Shown in pieces: positions 5,786 through 6,295 of a DNA stretch of 6,295 nt. Positions within the stretch are counted from its first letter, which is position 1; each line of letters starts with the position of its first letter. The translations under genes and the position numbers were made by a program. Source of the DNA: Alphaproteobacteria bacterium. Its GTDB lineage: Bacteria; Pseudomonadota; Alphaproteobacteria; UBA6615. The notes under the pieces were generated by a model that had not been told where the DNA came from, made no database searches, and saw only the letters and a list, made by a program, of their open reading frames with translations. The stretch is from assembly GCA_029243445.1 (NCBI GenBank), contig JAQWSA010000029.1, forward strand, positions 1-6,295, in the 5' to 3' direction.

Positions 5786-6295
5786 TTATATCGTATAGCG
5801 CTTTATAGCTTCGTCGCTGAATTCCATACCATGTCCTATACGGTTCGGCGGTGTCATCATTCCGTTAACTATAAGCGGCGGATTTTGCCATAAGATATCA
5901 GGACTGCCGGCTAGAAATTCTACAAGAGCTGAATTAGGAGTTGATACCAGTGTATGTATTGATAATTCTGGAACGAGGTGAGGGGCTATTTTTATATCAT
6001 AAGCAGCGGCTAGATGAGAAATTTTTATCATCTCACTAAAGCCACCACATCTATGGATATCAGGATTTAAGAATGAAGCAGCTTTATGGTCAATTATATC
6101 TCTAAAACCATACCGTGTATATTCATTTTCTCCAGTTGCTACAGGAGTTGAGATTGCCTTTGCTATTTCTGCACATTGCTCAATATTATCAGCAAGAACT
6201 GGTTCTTCATACCAGTATAACGCGCAGTCTTCTAATTGATTAGCAACATGTATGTTAGTAGTTACATCCCATCTTTGATTAGCATCTACTAAAAT
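5786..6295 (-). CDS. Enolase-superfamily enzyme, mandelate racemase type, C-terminal part (runs off right edge)
   Basis: The frame is open from the right edge to the TAA at 5788-5786, giving 169 residues; full proteins are about 360-400 aa, so the capping domain and the Lys-x-Lys motif lie beyond the window. Counting from the first whole codon, VDANQRW holds metal ligand D4 (with N6), EEP gives E30, TGEN gives E56, NPDIHRCGG gives D79, PHLVPE gives H106, and ALVEF gives E126. The gaps (26, 26, 23, 27, 20) equal those of mandelate racemase residues 195, 221, 247, 270, 297 and 317. The Asp-His dyad plus a third acidic residue defines the mandelate racemase subgroup, whose members are mostly acid-sugar dehydratases and some racemases, acting in the cytoplasm with Mg2+. 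The gene converges on the CoxL-like gene with 29 bp between stops and no clear terminator. Substrate is unknown; dehydratase is the likeliest activity. Confidence 0.94.
   Translation of the reverse strand: MLVDANQRWDVTTNIHVANQLEDCALYWYEEPVLADNIEQCAEIAKAISTPVATGENEYTRYGFRDIIDHKAASFLNPDIHRCGGFSEMIKISHLAAAYDIKIAPHLVPELSIHTLVSTPNSALVEFLAGSPDILWQNPPLIVNGMMTPPNRIGHGMEFSDEAIKRYTI

Overview
This is a 6.3 kb stretch of AT-rich bacterial DNA carrying six protein genes and no RNA genes, mobile elements or CRISPR arrays that I can see. All six are metabolic enzymes of families used in catabolism of sugar acids, hydroxy acids and aldehydes. The AT-rich codon use, short gaps and recognisable Shine-Dalgarno sequences suggest a streamlined free-living bacterium. 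An AT-rich marine proteobacterium is possible. A SAR202-type Chloroflexota is also possible, because that group is known for many paralogous enolase-superfamily and CoxL-type genes. The window alone does not settle the taxonomy.

Layout, left to right. (1) The N-terminal part of an isocitrate/isopropylmalate-family beta-decarboxylating dehydrogenase runs off the left edge on the minus strand (1-367). (2) A 283 bp AT-rich divergent intergenic region carries a GntR-like palindrome and a TATAAT box. (3) A single-domain cupin (651-1196) and a zinc-free quinone oxidoreductase/NADP-dependent MDR enzyme (1293-2216) lie on the plus strand, probably co-transcribed. (4) A Gfo/Idh/MocA oxidoreductase (2233-3243, minus) converges on the MDR gene with 16 bp between stop codons. 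(5) A 185 bp divergent intergenic region holds a long inverted repeat, a plausible sigma70 promoter and an 18 bp near-palindrome over the predicted start site. (6) A full-length CoxL-like molybdenum hydroxylase large subunit (3429-5756, plus) has the form II motif PYRGAGR and no adjacent FAD or iron-sulfur subunit. (7) The C-terminal part of a mandelate racemase-type enolase-superfamily enzyme (5786-6295, minus) runs off the right edge.

The strand order is - + + - + -, giving two divergent promoter regions and two tight convergent junctions, so this is a cluster of small transcription units and not one operon. A plausible but unproven reading is a peripheral catabolic island. In it, the Gfo/Idh/MocA and MDR enzymes would do NAD(P)-linked redox steps, the molybdenum enzyme would oxidise an aldehyde or hydroxylate a ring, the enolase-superfamily enzyme would dehydrate or epimerise an acid sugar, and the decarboxylating dehydrogenase would act on a 2-hydroxyacid product. 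No substrate can be named from the sequence. The observations most worth following are the orphan CoxL, the operator-like palindrome over its promoter, the altered substrate-recognition segment of the left-edge dehydrogenase, and the exact mandelate-racemase catalytic spacing in the right-edge gene.
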